Source: Cetobacterium sp. 2A (lineage in GTDB: Bacteria > Fusobacteriota > Fusobacteriia > Fusobacteriales > Fusobacteriaceae). Taken from it: 64,000 nucleotides of DNA. Below are positions 51,942 through 59,726 of the stretch, one piece after another. The translations under genes were made by a program, and so were the position numbers. Positions within the stretch are counted from its first letter, which is position 1, and every line of letters starts with the position of its first letter. The DNA is taken from the NCBI RefSeq assembly GCF_014250685.1, contig NZ_JACFAJ010000014.1, forward strand, positions 94,763-158,762, given 5' to 3'. Below the pieces are notes generated by a model. The model made no database searches. It saw only the letters and a list, made by a program, of their open reading frames with translations, and was not told where the DNA came from.

Positions 51942-51986
51942 AACAATATAAACAATATTAAACAATACTAAACAACTATAACAATG
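51942..51986 (+). repeat. Helically phased AACAAT repeats, candidate unwinding element
   Basis: AACAATA or close variants start at 51942, 51951, 51961, 51971 and 51980, every 9 to 10 bases. The region is extremely AT-rich and lies 80 bases beyond the iterons. This matches the usual position of an origin's unwinding element. Confidence 0.6.
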
Positions 51987-51996
51987 TTAATATCTC

Positions 51997-52025
51997 TTGA
52001 ATAATCTTTATGTGTATGATATAAT
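51997..52025 (+). promoter_or_regulatory. Promoter of the queuosine-salvage operon
   Basis: TTGAAT (51997-52002) and TATAAT (52020-52025) are 17 bases apart. The expected start near 52032 leaves about 20 bases before the riboswitch-like element. Confidence 0.75.
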
Positions 52026-52050
52026 AATCACTATATAAAATAAATAAATC

Positions 52051-52087
52051 AAGATGTTTGGGAGATCCATCTTAAAAAAAAACCAGC
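52051..52087 (+). promoter_or_regulatory. Candidate preQ1 class I riboswitch
   Basis: AAGATG (52051-52056) pairs with CATCTT (52068-52073) around an 11-base loop. A run of nine A follows, then CCAGC (52083-52087). TGG in the loop (52059-52061) can pair with CCA in the tail, extended by a U-G, forming the H-type pseudoknot typical of preQ1-I. The loop ends in a C (52067), as needed to pair with preQ1. The size and A-rich tail match the B. subtilis queC example. The genes behind it encode a nucleoside hydrolase and a queuosine-precursor transporter, and a terminator follows. Confidence 0.75.
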
Positions 52088-52117
52088 AATAGATAACTAA
52101 TACTATAGTTTTTTATG

Positions 52118-52148
52118 CCCGGTTTTTACCGGGATTTTTTGTTTTTTT
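52118..52148 (+). terminator. Leader terminator of the queuosine-salvage operon
   Basis: CCCGGT (52118-52123) pairs with ACCGGG (52128-52133) around TTTT, followed by TTTTTTGTTTTTTT. It lies between the riboswitch candidate and the first gene, so it is probably the expression platform. Confidence 0.8.
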
Positions 52149-52172
52149 GGAACCCAAAAAGGGAGAATTAAA

Positions 52173-53138
52173 TTGAAAAAAATTATAATTGATTGTGATC
52201 CAGGAATAGACGATGCTTTAGCTTTGATTTTTGCTATAAAATCTACTAAGTTAAATGTTATAGGAATTACAATTTGTGCTGGAAATGTTCCAGTTGAATT
52301 AGGAGCAATTAATGCTTATAAAGTTTTAAAATTATTAGGAAGAGAAGATATTCCAATTTATTGTGGAGATAATTTACCTATAAAAAGAGAATTAATAACA
52401 GCTCAAGATACTCATGGGATAGATGGTCTTGGAGAAATACTACAGGAGATAGAACTTCCTGAAAATATTATTAAAGGTAATGCTATTGATTATATTTTAA
52501 AAACTTTAAATGAAGACGATCAAATTTCAATTATAGCACTTGGACCATTAACTAATTTAGCAAAAGTAGTTAAACAAGATTCTAATGTTTTGAATAAAGC
52601 TAAAAAAATAATTTCTATGGGAGGAGCATTCCAAACAAATGGAAATTGTTCACAAGTCGCAGAATTTAATTACTGGGTTGATCCCGAATCTGTAAATATT
52701 GTTTTTGAAAATGTAAAAACACCAATTCATTTAATACCTTTAGATGTAACTAGAAAAATTGTTTTAACTCCAAATTATAGAGAATATTTAAAACAAATGA
52801 ATAATCCTATTTCAATATTTATATATAATATAACAAATTTTTATGTAGATTTTCATTGGAAACAAGAAAAAATATTAGGTTGTGTTATAAATGACCCATT
52901 AGTTATTGGATATTTGTTAGATGAAACATTATGTGAAGGCTTCTTAAGCCATTTAGAGTGCGTTGAAGATGGAAAGGCTATAGGACAATCATTAATAGAT
53001 GTCGGAGGCTTTTATAATCGAAATAATAACGTGCATATAAATACAAAAGTTAATCAGAAAAAATTCTTTGAACTCTTTTTTAATACAATTTTTCCTGAAA
53101 ATATAAAAACTAATACCATTGTTTTGGAGGGATATTAA
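52173..53138 (+). CDS. Nucleoside hydrolase, candidate queuosine hydrolase (QueK-like)
   Basis: The 321-residue protein is an IunH-type nucleoside hydrolase with the calcium motif DCDPGIDDA at residues 7-15, ALGPLTNLAKV near residue 127, and the family's conserved C-terminal NDP(L) region (VINDPLVIGY). The start is TTG behind AAAGGGAGAA. It is co-transcribed with a YhhQ-type queuosine-precursor transporter behind a preQ1-like riboswitch. In Clostridioides difficile a nucleoside hydrolase (QueK) frees queuine from queuosine, so queuosine is a good substrate candidate. Action on common ribonucleosides cannot be excluded. No QueL or Tgt gene is in the window. Confidence 0.85.
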   Translation: MKKIIIDCDPGIDDALALIFAIKSTKLNVIGITICAGNVPVELGAINAYKVLKLLGREDIPIYCGDNLPIKRELITAQDTHGIDGLGEILQEIELPENIIKGNAIDYILKTLNEDDQISIIALGPLTNLAKVVKQDSNVLNKAKKIISMGGAFQTNGNCSQVAEFNYWVDPESVNIVFENVKTPIHLIPLDVTRKIVLTPNYREYLKQMNNPISIFIYNITNFYVDFHWKQEKILGCVINDPLVIGYLLDETLCEGFLSHLECVEDGKAIGQSLIDVGGFYNRNNNVHINTKVNQKKFFELFFNTIFPENIKTNTIVLEGY

Positions 53139-53836
53139 TGAGTGATTTTATTTTTTATAATGAAATTTTATGGTTTGTAAAATTATTAGTAAGTTTTTTA
53201 ATAGTAATAGGAGCTTATAAAACATTTGGAAAAGTAGGTCTTTTTATATGGATTCCAATTTCTATGTTTATAGCTAATATAGAAGTAATAATTCTTGTTA
53301 AATTATTTGGACTTCATGCTTCTTTGGGAAATATTCCTTATGCAAGTGCCTTTTTAGTAACAGATATTCTTTCTGAAAAATATGGAGAAAAAGATGCTAA
53401 AAAAGCTATTTGGATAGGTTTTTTTACAAATATAGTTGTTACTTTTATGATTAACCTAGCATTATATTTTGTACCTGAAACAGATGGTTTAGGAATGTTT
53501 AATAGTTTAAAATCAATTTTTGGTTTATTTCCTAGATTTATGATAGCGGGACTTATAGCCTATGGAATTTCTCAATATTTGGATGTATATCTTTACCAAG
53601 TTTTAAAAAATAAATTTCCAAAGCACTTATGGATTAGAAATAATGGAAGTACAATGATAAGTCAACTTGTAGATAATATTTTATTTACAGGAATGGCATT
53701 TACAGGAGTTTTTCCTCTAAATGTTATGTTTGAAATTTTCTTGAGCACATATATTTTAAAGTGGATAGTAGCTGCCCTTGATACTCCATTTTTATACTGG
53801 GCAACAAAAATAGATGGTGAGAAAAGTATTTGTTAG
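53138..53836 (+). CDS. Queuosine precursor transporter, YhhQ/QPTR family
   Basis: The 232-residue membrane protein has about six helices and the YhhQ (VUT) signature: AFLVTDILSEKYGEKDAKKA near residue 68 and RNNGSTMISQLVDNILFTG near residue 166. Members import preQ0, preQ1, queuine or queuosine. The ATG overlaps the hydrolase stop codon by one base, so the two are coupled. The pair behind a preQ1-like element suggests a scavenging route for queuosine or queuine rather than full synthesis. Confidence 0.93.
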   Translation: MSDFIFYNEILWFVKLLVSFLIVIGAYKTFGKVGLFIWIPISMFIANIEVIILVKLFGLHASLGNIPYASAFLVTDILSEKYGEKDAKKAIWIGFFTNIVVTFMINLALYFVPETDGLGMFNSLKSIFGLFPRFMIAGLIAYGISQYLDVYLYQVLKNKFPKHLWIRNNGSTMISQLVDNILFTGMAFTGVFPLNVMFEIFLSTYILKWIVAALDTPFLYWATKIDGEKSIC

Positions 53837-53863
53837 TTCCATTCATATAGTAAAAAGGAATAC

Positions 53864-53896
53864 GTTAACTTAATTCGTAAAAAAAAATAAGTTAAC
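53864..53896. repeat. Inverted repeat upstream of the outer-membrane protein gene
   Basis: GTTAACTTA (53864-53872) and TAAGTTAAC (53888-53896) are exact inverted copies separated by 15 bases. GTTAAC occurs again at 53937-53942. There is no T-run, so a regulatory site is more likely than a terminator. Confidence 0.4.
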
Positions 53897-53977
53897 ATAT
53901 TAAAAATGAACTCCTCTTAGAATAACAAAATATATTGTTAACATTTTACAGACAAAATTTCTAATGGGGAGATGTGT

Positions 53978-54796
53978 ATGTTATTAAAAACAAAAATACT
54001 AAGTTCTATAGGATTAGTAATATTATTTCAAAATAGTTATTCCTTAGAATTATCTTTGCCAAAGCAATATTCAGTAAAATATTTTCATAATTTTGGAAAT
54101 ATAGATGGATTTGTTCAAATTCCCAGAGGTGGAAAAGATGGAAGTTCTAGTATAAGACGTCCAGAATTTGATGAAATGGGTATTGATAATATAGACTATC
54201 CAGAAATTGAATTAAAGGCAAAATGGGAAAAAATATCAATATATGCAGCAAGTAAATATATCACATTTGATGGGAATAAAACCATAGATAATGATCTGAT
54301 AACTCATAACACATATATTCCAAAAAATACAAAATTTGATAGCTCTCATGAATATACATCTTATATATTTGGTGCTGAATACGATTATATATTAAGTACA
54401 AAATTTAAAATAACTCCTTTAGTAGAATTTTTAATTGCAGATTTTGATTATAAATTTACTGGAACAATTCCTAATGGAAATTCTATTTCTAGTAGGAGAA
54501 CATTTGGATGGACTTCGTTTCGGTTAGGAATTGCTAGTACATATTCATTTAATGAAATATACAAATTAAAATTACAGTTTAAAGCAGCACTTCCTGTAAG
54601 TAAGATAAAAAAAGAATTTAATCTAGCTTTAATAAATAGTTTTAATCTATATAAAAATGGAAAGAATGAGTTGAATTTATTAGCTGGAATAGAATATGAA
54701 AATTTTGAATTTCGAGATTCTCAAGACGAAATGCAAAATTTTATGAAGCATACAATTACTCCGATTTATAAGATTGGATTAGAATACTTATTTTAA
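53978..54796 (+). CDS. Outer-membrane beta-barrel protein, unassigned
   Basis: The 272-residue protein starts with a signal peptide of about 21 residues ending NSYS. The mature part is rich in alternating polar/aromatic stretches (YIFGAEYDYIL, LNLLAGIEYENFEF) and ends in IYKIGLEYLF; a terminal phenylalanine is the classic sign of a BAM-assembled barrel. I chose the ATG at 53978, six bases after GGGGAG; an ATG six bases upstream is too close to that site. Size would allow about ten to twelve strands. I do not recognise a specific family. It supports a two-membrane cell. Confidence 0.75.
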   Translation: MLLKTKILSSIGLVILFQNSYSLELSLPKQYSVKYFHNFGNIDGFVQIPRGGKDGSSSIRRPEFDEMGIDNIDYPEIELKAKWEKISIYAASKYITFDGNKTIDNDLITHNTYIPKNTKFDSSHEYTSYIFGAEYDYILSTKFKITPLVEFLIADFDYKFTGTIPNGNSISSRRTFGWTSFRLGIASTYSFNEIYKLKLQFKAALPVSKIKKEFNLALINSFNLYKNGKNELNLLAGIEYENFEFRDSQDEMQNFMKHTITPIYKIGLEYLF

Positions 54797-54797
54797 A

Positions 54798-54838
54798 AAA
54801 AAGACTGAACTAAGAGAAATTCAAAGTTCAGTCTTTTT
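54798..54838. terminator. Bidirectional terminator
   Basis: A 14-bp stem (54798-54811 with 54825-54838) with long A and T runs lies between the converging outer-membrane protein and fatty-acid transporter genes. Confidence 0.88.
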
Positions 54839-54840
54839 TT

Positions 54841-56232
54841 TTATAGAAAAGTTAGAGAAAGAGTAATTATTATTCCTGAATAAAGAAGTATAACTATTCC
54901 ATATCCCATAACATCCTTAGCTCCAAGTTTAGCAATAGCTAAAGCAGGTAAAGCCCAGAAAGGTTGAATCATGTTAGTCCATGCATCTCCCCAAGCTATC
55001 GCCATTCCTGTTCTAGCAGCACTGATACCAAGTTCTTTACCAGCTGGCATCATTATAGGAGCTTGAACAGCCCATTGTCCACCACCAGAAGGAACAAAGA
55101 AGTTAACTATTCCAGCACTCAAAAAAGAAAGCGCAGGGAAAGACAATTGACCAGACATACTGATAAACCATTCTGAGATTAATCCAGCTAGAGAAACACC
55201 TTCGATATTAGCACCAGTCATCATTCCCATTATACCGGCATAGAATGGAAACTGAAGTATAATCCCAGAAGCTCCCTTTGTAGCATTTGATATTGCGTTT
55301 AAAAGGTTCTTAGGGGTCTTGTGTAAAACTATTGCAGTTACCAAGAAAATTAAATTAACTATATTAAGATTTAAATCAAAACCTTTTGTAACAAAGTAAT
55401 TAATAATATAAACATACCCTAATATTCCAATTAATATATTTATAATAGAACTATTTTCCATTTTGTCAGCAGGTGTCATATTTTCTCTCGATAATTGTTG
55501 TTGTGGTTCTTCATTATCAAAAAGTGTTGGATCTACAGTAACAATATCATTTTTGTTTTTTGGATGCATAGCTGCATTCAAAATAGGCATAGTTATTAAT
55601 AGTATTGCAAGTATAGAAAGATTAAAAGATGAAAAAATAGTTTCTGAAGTGCTTATTCCAGAACTTAGAGCACCAGCAGTTGCTTTTTCAAGGTTTCCAG
55701 ATGCAAGTGTTAGTGGTATTGATCCTGATATTCCTCCGTGCCACAATAAAAATCCAGAGTATGCAGAAGCTATAAGAAGTCTATAATCTACTCCTTTAAT
55801 CTTTTTAGCAAGCTCTTTTGCATAAATTGCTCCAATTACAAGTCCAAATCCCCAGTTTAAGATACAAGCAACACTTGATACAAGTGTTACAGCCATTATT
55901 GATTGTCTAGGATTTTTTGGAATATCAGAAAGTTTGTTTAAAATTTTTTTAAAAAATGGAGCAGTAGCTAAAGTATGTCCCGAAACTAAAACAACAACCA
56001 TCTGCATGGAAAAAGCAAGTAAAGACCAAACACCATTTCCCCAAAAATTAGCCATAGCTAATGGAGATTGTTTAGTAAGAGTAGTTGCCATGATAAAAAC
56101 GATAAAAGTAAGAATAGCAGCAAAAAGAAATGCATCTGGTAAATATTTTTGCATTAAAGAAACACAAATTTGTGTAAATTTTCCAAAAATTCCAATTTTT
56201 CTATTTTGTTCAATTGAATTACTTTGTTCCAT
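54841..56232 (-). CDS. atoE: Short-chain fatty acid transporter, AtoE family
   Basis: The 463-residue protein has about twelve membrane segments and matches AtoE: FTQICVSLMQKYLPDAFLFA near residue 20, SGFLLWHGGISGSIPLTLASG near residue 160, and NFFVPSGGGQWAVQAPIMMPA near residue 380. AtoE imports acetoacetate or other short-chain acids. It is downstream of the etf-bcd-ato operon on the same strand but separated by a hairpin, so some read-through may link them. Crotonate, 3-hydroxybutyrate, butyrate and acetoacetate are all plausible substrates. Confidence 0.93.
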   Translation of the reverse strand: MEQSNSIEQNRKIGIFGKFTQICVSLMQKYLPDAFLFAAILTFIVFIMATTLTKQSPLAMANFWGNGVWSLLAFSMQMVVVLVSGHTLATAPFFKKILNKLSDIPKNPRQSIMAVTLVSSVACILNWGFGLVIGAIYAKELAKKIKGVDYRLLIASAYSGFLLWHGGISGSIPLTLASGNLEKATAGALSSGISTSETIFSSFNLSILAILLITMPILNAAMHPKNKNDIVTVDPTLFDNEEPQQQLSRENMTPADKMENSSIINILIGILGYVYIINYFVTKGFDLNLNIVNLIFLVTAIVLHKTPKNLLNAISNATKGASGIILQFPFYAGIMGMMTGANIEGVSLAGLISEWFISMSGQLSFPALSFLSAGIVNFFVPSGGGQWAVQAPIMMPAGKELGISAARTGMAIAWGDAWTNMIQPFWALPALAIAKLGAKDVMGYGIVILLYSGIIITLSLTFL

Positions 56233-56260
56233 TCATTTTCCTCCATAATTTTATAAAATT

Positions 56261-56291
56261 AAAGAGAAGAATGATTAAAATTCTTCTCTTT
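56261..56291 (-). terminator. Hairpin between etfA and atoE
   Basis: A perfect 12-bp stem (56261-56272 with 56280-56291) has a 7-base loop. On the minus strand the downstream sequence is only moderately T-rich, so partial termination is likely. Confidence 0.7.
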
Positions 56292-56303
56292 TTGAATTTG
56301 CTT

Positions 56304-57311
56304 TTATCTACAAGCTTTTAATTTTTTTATTTCTTCAATTAAATGTGGTGTAACTTTATTTAAATCTGCTACTATTCCTAAATCAGCTGAACCAAAAATA
56401 GGGGCATATTTATCTTTGTTAATCGCAATTATATACTCAGACTCTTCCATTCCAGCTAAATGCTGTATAGCTCCAGAAATTCCAAGAGCGAAGTAAAGAT
56501 TTGGTCTTACAGTTTTTCCTGTTTGTCCAACTTGTCTGTCGTGACCAATAATTCCTGAATCTACAAGAGCTCTAGAAGCTGACATAATTCCATTTATTTC
56601 ATTTGCAAAAGCTTCTAGTTTGACAAAGTTCTCTTTATTTCCAACTCCTCTTCCAGCAGAAACTAGTATATTTGCTTCACTGATATCTACTTTTTCTTTT
56701 TCTTCTTTTACAATTTCAAGAACTTTAACTTTCATTTTACTATTATCAAATTGAACTGGGAAATGAGAGATTATTCCTTGATTTAATTCATTTCTTACTT
56801 CTTTTTGCATAACTCCAGGTCTAACAGTAGACATTTGTGGTCTGTGATCAGGACAGATGATTGTAGCCATTAAGTTTCCACCAAAAGCTGGTCTAGTCAT
56901 AAGAAGTTCTCTGTTATCTCCAATTTCAAGAGAAGTACAATCAGCTGTTAAACCAGTTTGTATTCTAGATGAAATTCTTGGTCCTAAATCTCTTCCTATT
57001 GTAGTAGCTCCAACTAGAGCTATTTCAGGTTTTCTGTCTTTTATGATTGCTGAGAAAGCTTGAGTATATGCCTCTGTATCATAGATTGCAAGCTCTTTAG
57101 CATCAACAACAACAACTTCGTCAGCTCCGTATGCTAGAAGTTCTTTAGCAAGATTTTCAATATTATGTCCTAAAAGAACAGCAGTCACTTTTTCATCTAA
57201 TAATTTTGCAAGTTCCTTACCTTTTCCAATTAATTCAAGTCCAACATTTTCTAAAATACCTTCTCTTTGTTCTGCAAATACAAGTATTCCTCTATATTCA
57301 TTTAAATTCAT
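56304..57311 (-). CDS. etfA: Electron transfer flavoprotein alpha subunit
   Basis: The 335-residue protein is EtfA. The N-terminal part carries EYRGILVFAEQREG; the C-terminal FAD domain has SAGRGVGNKENFVKLE near residue 211, the GQTGKTVRPNLYFALGISGAIQH motif (residues about 260-282), and FGSADLGIVADL. It pairs with EtfB just upstream in the operon and with the acyl-CoA dehydrogenase. In anaerobes such Etf/Bcd complexes are often electron-bifurcating (NADH to crotonyl-CoA and ferredoxin); that is inference here. Confidence 0.96.
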   Translation of the reverse strand: MNLNEYRGILVFAEQREGILENVGLELIGKGKELAKLLDEKVTAVLLGHNIENLAKELLAYGADEVVVVDAKELAIYDTEAYTQAFSAIIKDRKPEIALVGATTIGRDLGPRISSRIQTGLTADCTSLEIGDNRELLMTRPAFGGNLMATIICPDHRPQMSTVRPGVMQKEVRNELNQGIISHFPVQFDNSKMKVKVLEIVKEEKEKVDISEANILVSAGRGVGNKENFVKLEAFANEINGIMSASRALVDSGIIGHDRQVGQTGKTVRPNLYFALGISGAIQHLAGMEESEYIIAINKDKYAPIFGSADLGIVADLNKVTPHLIEEIKKLKACR

Positions 57312-57336
57312 GATACTCTCCTTCAGTTTATAAATT

Positions 57337-58122
57337 TTAGATTATGAATTTTTCTTTCAGTTTTTCTATAATTATTTTAGCTGCTTCTTGTGGTTCAACT
57401 TCAAACATTTGACCAGCTTGTTTAGCACCTTTAGTAAAAGATTTCTTTACTTTTGTAGGAGAACCTTTTAATCCAAGTTTAGACTCATCTATATGATTTA
57501 GATTGTCAGCAGTCCAAATTTCAACTTCTTTTTCAAACGCATCAACAATTCCACCAACGTGCATATATCTTGGTTGGTTTGCTTCAGAAAGAACAGTCAT
57601 AAGACAAGGCATACCAACTTCTAATAGGTAATATCCATCTTCTGTTGCTCTTTTTACGATAAATGTTTTGTCTTCAGTATGTTGAATTTCTTTAACGTAT
57701 GTAACTTGAGGAACACCAAGAAATTCAGCAACTTGAGGTCCAACTTGTGCAGTATCTCCATCAATAGCTTGTCTTCCGGCAATAATTAAGTCATAATCTA
57801 TTTCTTTTAAAGCAGATGATATAACATGAGATGTAGCAAGAGTATCTGCTCCAGCAAATTTTCTATCAGTTAAAAGTATAGCTCTATCAACACCCATAGC
57901 TAATGTTTCTCTTAGAGCTGAATCAGCTTGTGGAGGTCCCATTGTTATAGCAGTAACATGAGCACCAAACTTATCTTTTAATTTTAGAGCCTCTTCTAAT
58001 CCTGCCTTATCGTCAGGATTGATTATACTAGGTACTCCATCTCTTATTAATGTTCCAGTGATTGGATCTAATCTTATTTCTGTTGTGTCAGGCACTTGTT
58101 TTATACAAACAACTATATTCAT
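57337..58122 (-). CDS. etfB: Electron transfer flavoprotein beta subunit
   Basis: The 261-residue protein is EtfB: MNIVVCIKQVPDT at the N-terminus, INPDDKAGLEEALKLKD near residue 35, AITMGPPQADSALRETLAMG, and LIIAGRQAIDGDTAQVGPQVAEFLG near residue 112. It binds flavin and shares electrons with EtfA and the dehydrogenase encoded upstream. The gene lies 21 bases after bcd and 25 before etfA. Confidence 0.96.
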   Translation of the reverse strand: MNIVVCIKQVPDTTEIRLDPITGTLIRDGVPSIINPDDKAGLEEALKLKDKFGAHVTAITMGPPQADSALRETLAMGVDRAILLTDRKFAGADTLATSHVISSALKEIDYDLIIAGRQAIDGDTAQVGPQVAEFLGVPQVTYVKEIQHTEDKTFIVKRATEDGYYLLEVGMPCLMTVLSEANQPRYMHVGGIVDAFEKEVEIWTADNLNHIDESKLGLKGSPTKVKKSFTKGAKQAGQMFEVEPQEAAKIIIEKLKEKFII

Positions 58123-58143
58123 TTTAATTTATCCTCCTAAATT

Positions 58144-59289
58144 CTACTTTAATAATGATCCTGCGATTACCATTCTTTGTACTTCTGATGTTCCTTCGTA
58201 AATTTCAGTTATTTTTGCATCTCTCATCATTCTTTCAACAGGATATTCTCTTGTATATCCATATCCACCGTGAAGTTGAACAGCTTTAGTTGTAACTTCC
58301 ATTGCAGCTTCAGCAGCAAATAATTTTGCAGTTGCAGCCTCTAAAGAGTATGGTTGTTTTGTAGATTTTTTCCAAGCAGCTTTATATACTAAATTCTTAG
58401 CAGCTTCTACTCTTGCATACATATCAGCAATTTGGAACTGTGTATTTTGGAATTTAGAAAGAGCTTTTCCAAACTGTTTTCTCTCTCCAACATATTTTAT
58501 AGTTTCATCTAGTGCTCCTCCAGCAATTCCAAGGGCTTGAGCTGCAATTCCTATTCTTCCTCCATCAAGAGTTTTCATAGCAATTCCGAATCCTTTTCCT
58601 AGAGCACCAAGTAAATTTTCTTTTGGAATTCTACAATTTTCAAATATTAGTTCACAAGTAGCTGAACCTTTTATTCCTAATTTTTTTTCTTTCTTTCCAA
58701 CGCTAAATCCTGGAGTATCTGCTTCTATTATAAATGAAGATATTCCTTTTATTCCTTTTGATTTATCTGTCATAGCAAAGATAACATATACGTGAGCATA
58801 TCCAGCATTTGTTATGAATATTTTTGAACCATTGATAACCCATTCTTGAGTAGCTTCATCAAAATATGCTGAAGTTTGTTGTCCAGAAGCATCTGTTCCA
58901 GCATTAGCCTCAGTTAATCCGAAAGCACCAATCCATTCACCAGTTGCCATTTTAGGTAGGAATCTTCTTTTTTGTTCCTCATTACCTAATTCAAGAATAG
59001 GAGCAACTCCTAAAGAAGCATGAGCAGAAAGAATAACACCTGTTGTACCACAAGCTTTTGAAAGTTCTTCAACAGCCATAGTATACATAATTTGATCTCC
59101 ACCGGCCCCACCGTATTCCTTAGGAATAGTTACACCCATTAATCCAATTTTGCTCATTTTTTCAACAGTTTCCACTGGGAATCTTTCTTCCTCATCAACT
59201 TCTGCAGCAAGAGGTCTTACCTCATTTTCAACAAATTCAGTTATCATTTGTTTAAAAAGTTCTTGAGATTTTGTAAGTTTGAAATCCAT
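58144..59289 (-). CDS. bcd: Short-chain acyl-CoA dehydrogenase (butyryl-CoA dehydrogenase type)
   Basis: The 381-residue flavoenzyme matches butyryl-CoA dehydrogenase: FGLTEANAGTDASGQQTSA near residue 123, FITNAGYAHVYVIFA, QALGIAGGALDETIKY, and the C-terminal ITEIYEGTSEVQRMVIA, whose glutamate is the catalytic base. It reduces crotonyl-CoA to butyryl-CoA (or the reverse) with Etf as partner. It is followed by etfB and preceded by the MaoC-like hydratase gene, giving a crotonyl-CoA module. Confidence 0.94.
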   Translation of the reverse strand: MDFKLTKSQELFKQMITEFVENEVRPLAAEVDEEERFPVETVEKMSKIGLMGVTIPKEYGGAGGDQIMYTMAVEELSKACGTTGVILSAHASLGVAPILELGNEEQKRRFLPKMATGEWIGAFGLTEANAGTDASGQQTSAYFDEATQEWVINGSKIFITNAGYAHVYVIFAMTDKSKGIKGISSFIIEADTPGFSVGKKEKKLGIKGSATCELIFENCRIPKENLLGALGKGFGIAMKTLDGGRIGIAAQALGIAGGALDETIKYVGERKQFGKALSKFQNTQFQIADMYARVEAAKNLVYKAAWKKSTKQPYSLEAATAKLFAAEAAMEVTTKAVQLHGGYGYTREYPVERMMRDAKITEIYEGTSEVQRMVIAGSLLK

Positions 59290-59303
59290 TTTTTCCTCCT
59301 AAT

Positions 59304-59708
59304 TTATTTTTTCATTAAAGTTGCTTTTCCTGATATTACTTCTTTTCCATTTTGATTAGTGCAAGTAGTTTTTACAATTACTCTTGACTTTTCAGGAATT
59401 AGTTCAATTATCTCTGCTTTAGCAGTGATAGTATCACCTATATAAACAGGAGCTAAAAATTTAAGTTCTTGCCCTAGATAAATACTACCTTCTCCCGGAA
59501 GTTTAGTTCCTAATACAGCTGAAATTAATCCAGCTCCAAGCATTCCATGAGCTATTCTTTTTTCAAACATAGTTGTTTTAGCATATTCTTCATTAATGTG
59601 AGCGGGATTTGTATCAAGAGTAATTCCTGCAAACATTACTACATCTGTTTCAGTAATTGTTTTAGAAATTTCAGCAGTCATTCCCACTTTTAAGTCTGTA
59701 AATTTCAT
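59304..59708 (-). CDS. MaoC-like (R)-specific enoyl-CoA hydratase (PhaJ type)
   Basis: The 134-residue protein has a single hot-dog domain with the hydratase-2 motif: DTNPAHINEEYAKTTMFEKRIAHGMLGAGLIS contains the catalytic Asp-x-x-x-x-His pair (split here: DTNPAHINEEYA at about 32-43, and RIAHGML). This is the PhaJ type, which hydrates crotonyl-CoA to (R)-3-hydroxybutyryl-CoA. No crotonase or 3-hydroxybutyryl-CoA dehydrogenase gene is in the operon, so this enzyme may be the main hydratase, suited to R-3-hydroxybutyrate from PHB. Confidence 0.9.
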   Translation of the reverse strand: MKFTDLKVGMTAEISKTITETDVVMFAGITLDTNPAHINEEYAKTTMFEKRIAHGMLGAGLISAVLGTKLPGEGSIYLGQELKFLAPVYIGDTITAKAEIIELIPEKSRVIVKTTCTNQNGKEVISGKATLMKK

Positions 59709-59726
59709 GAAAAAATCCTCCCTTAA

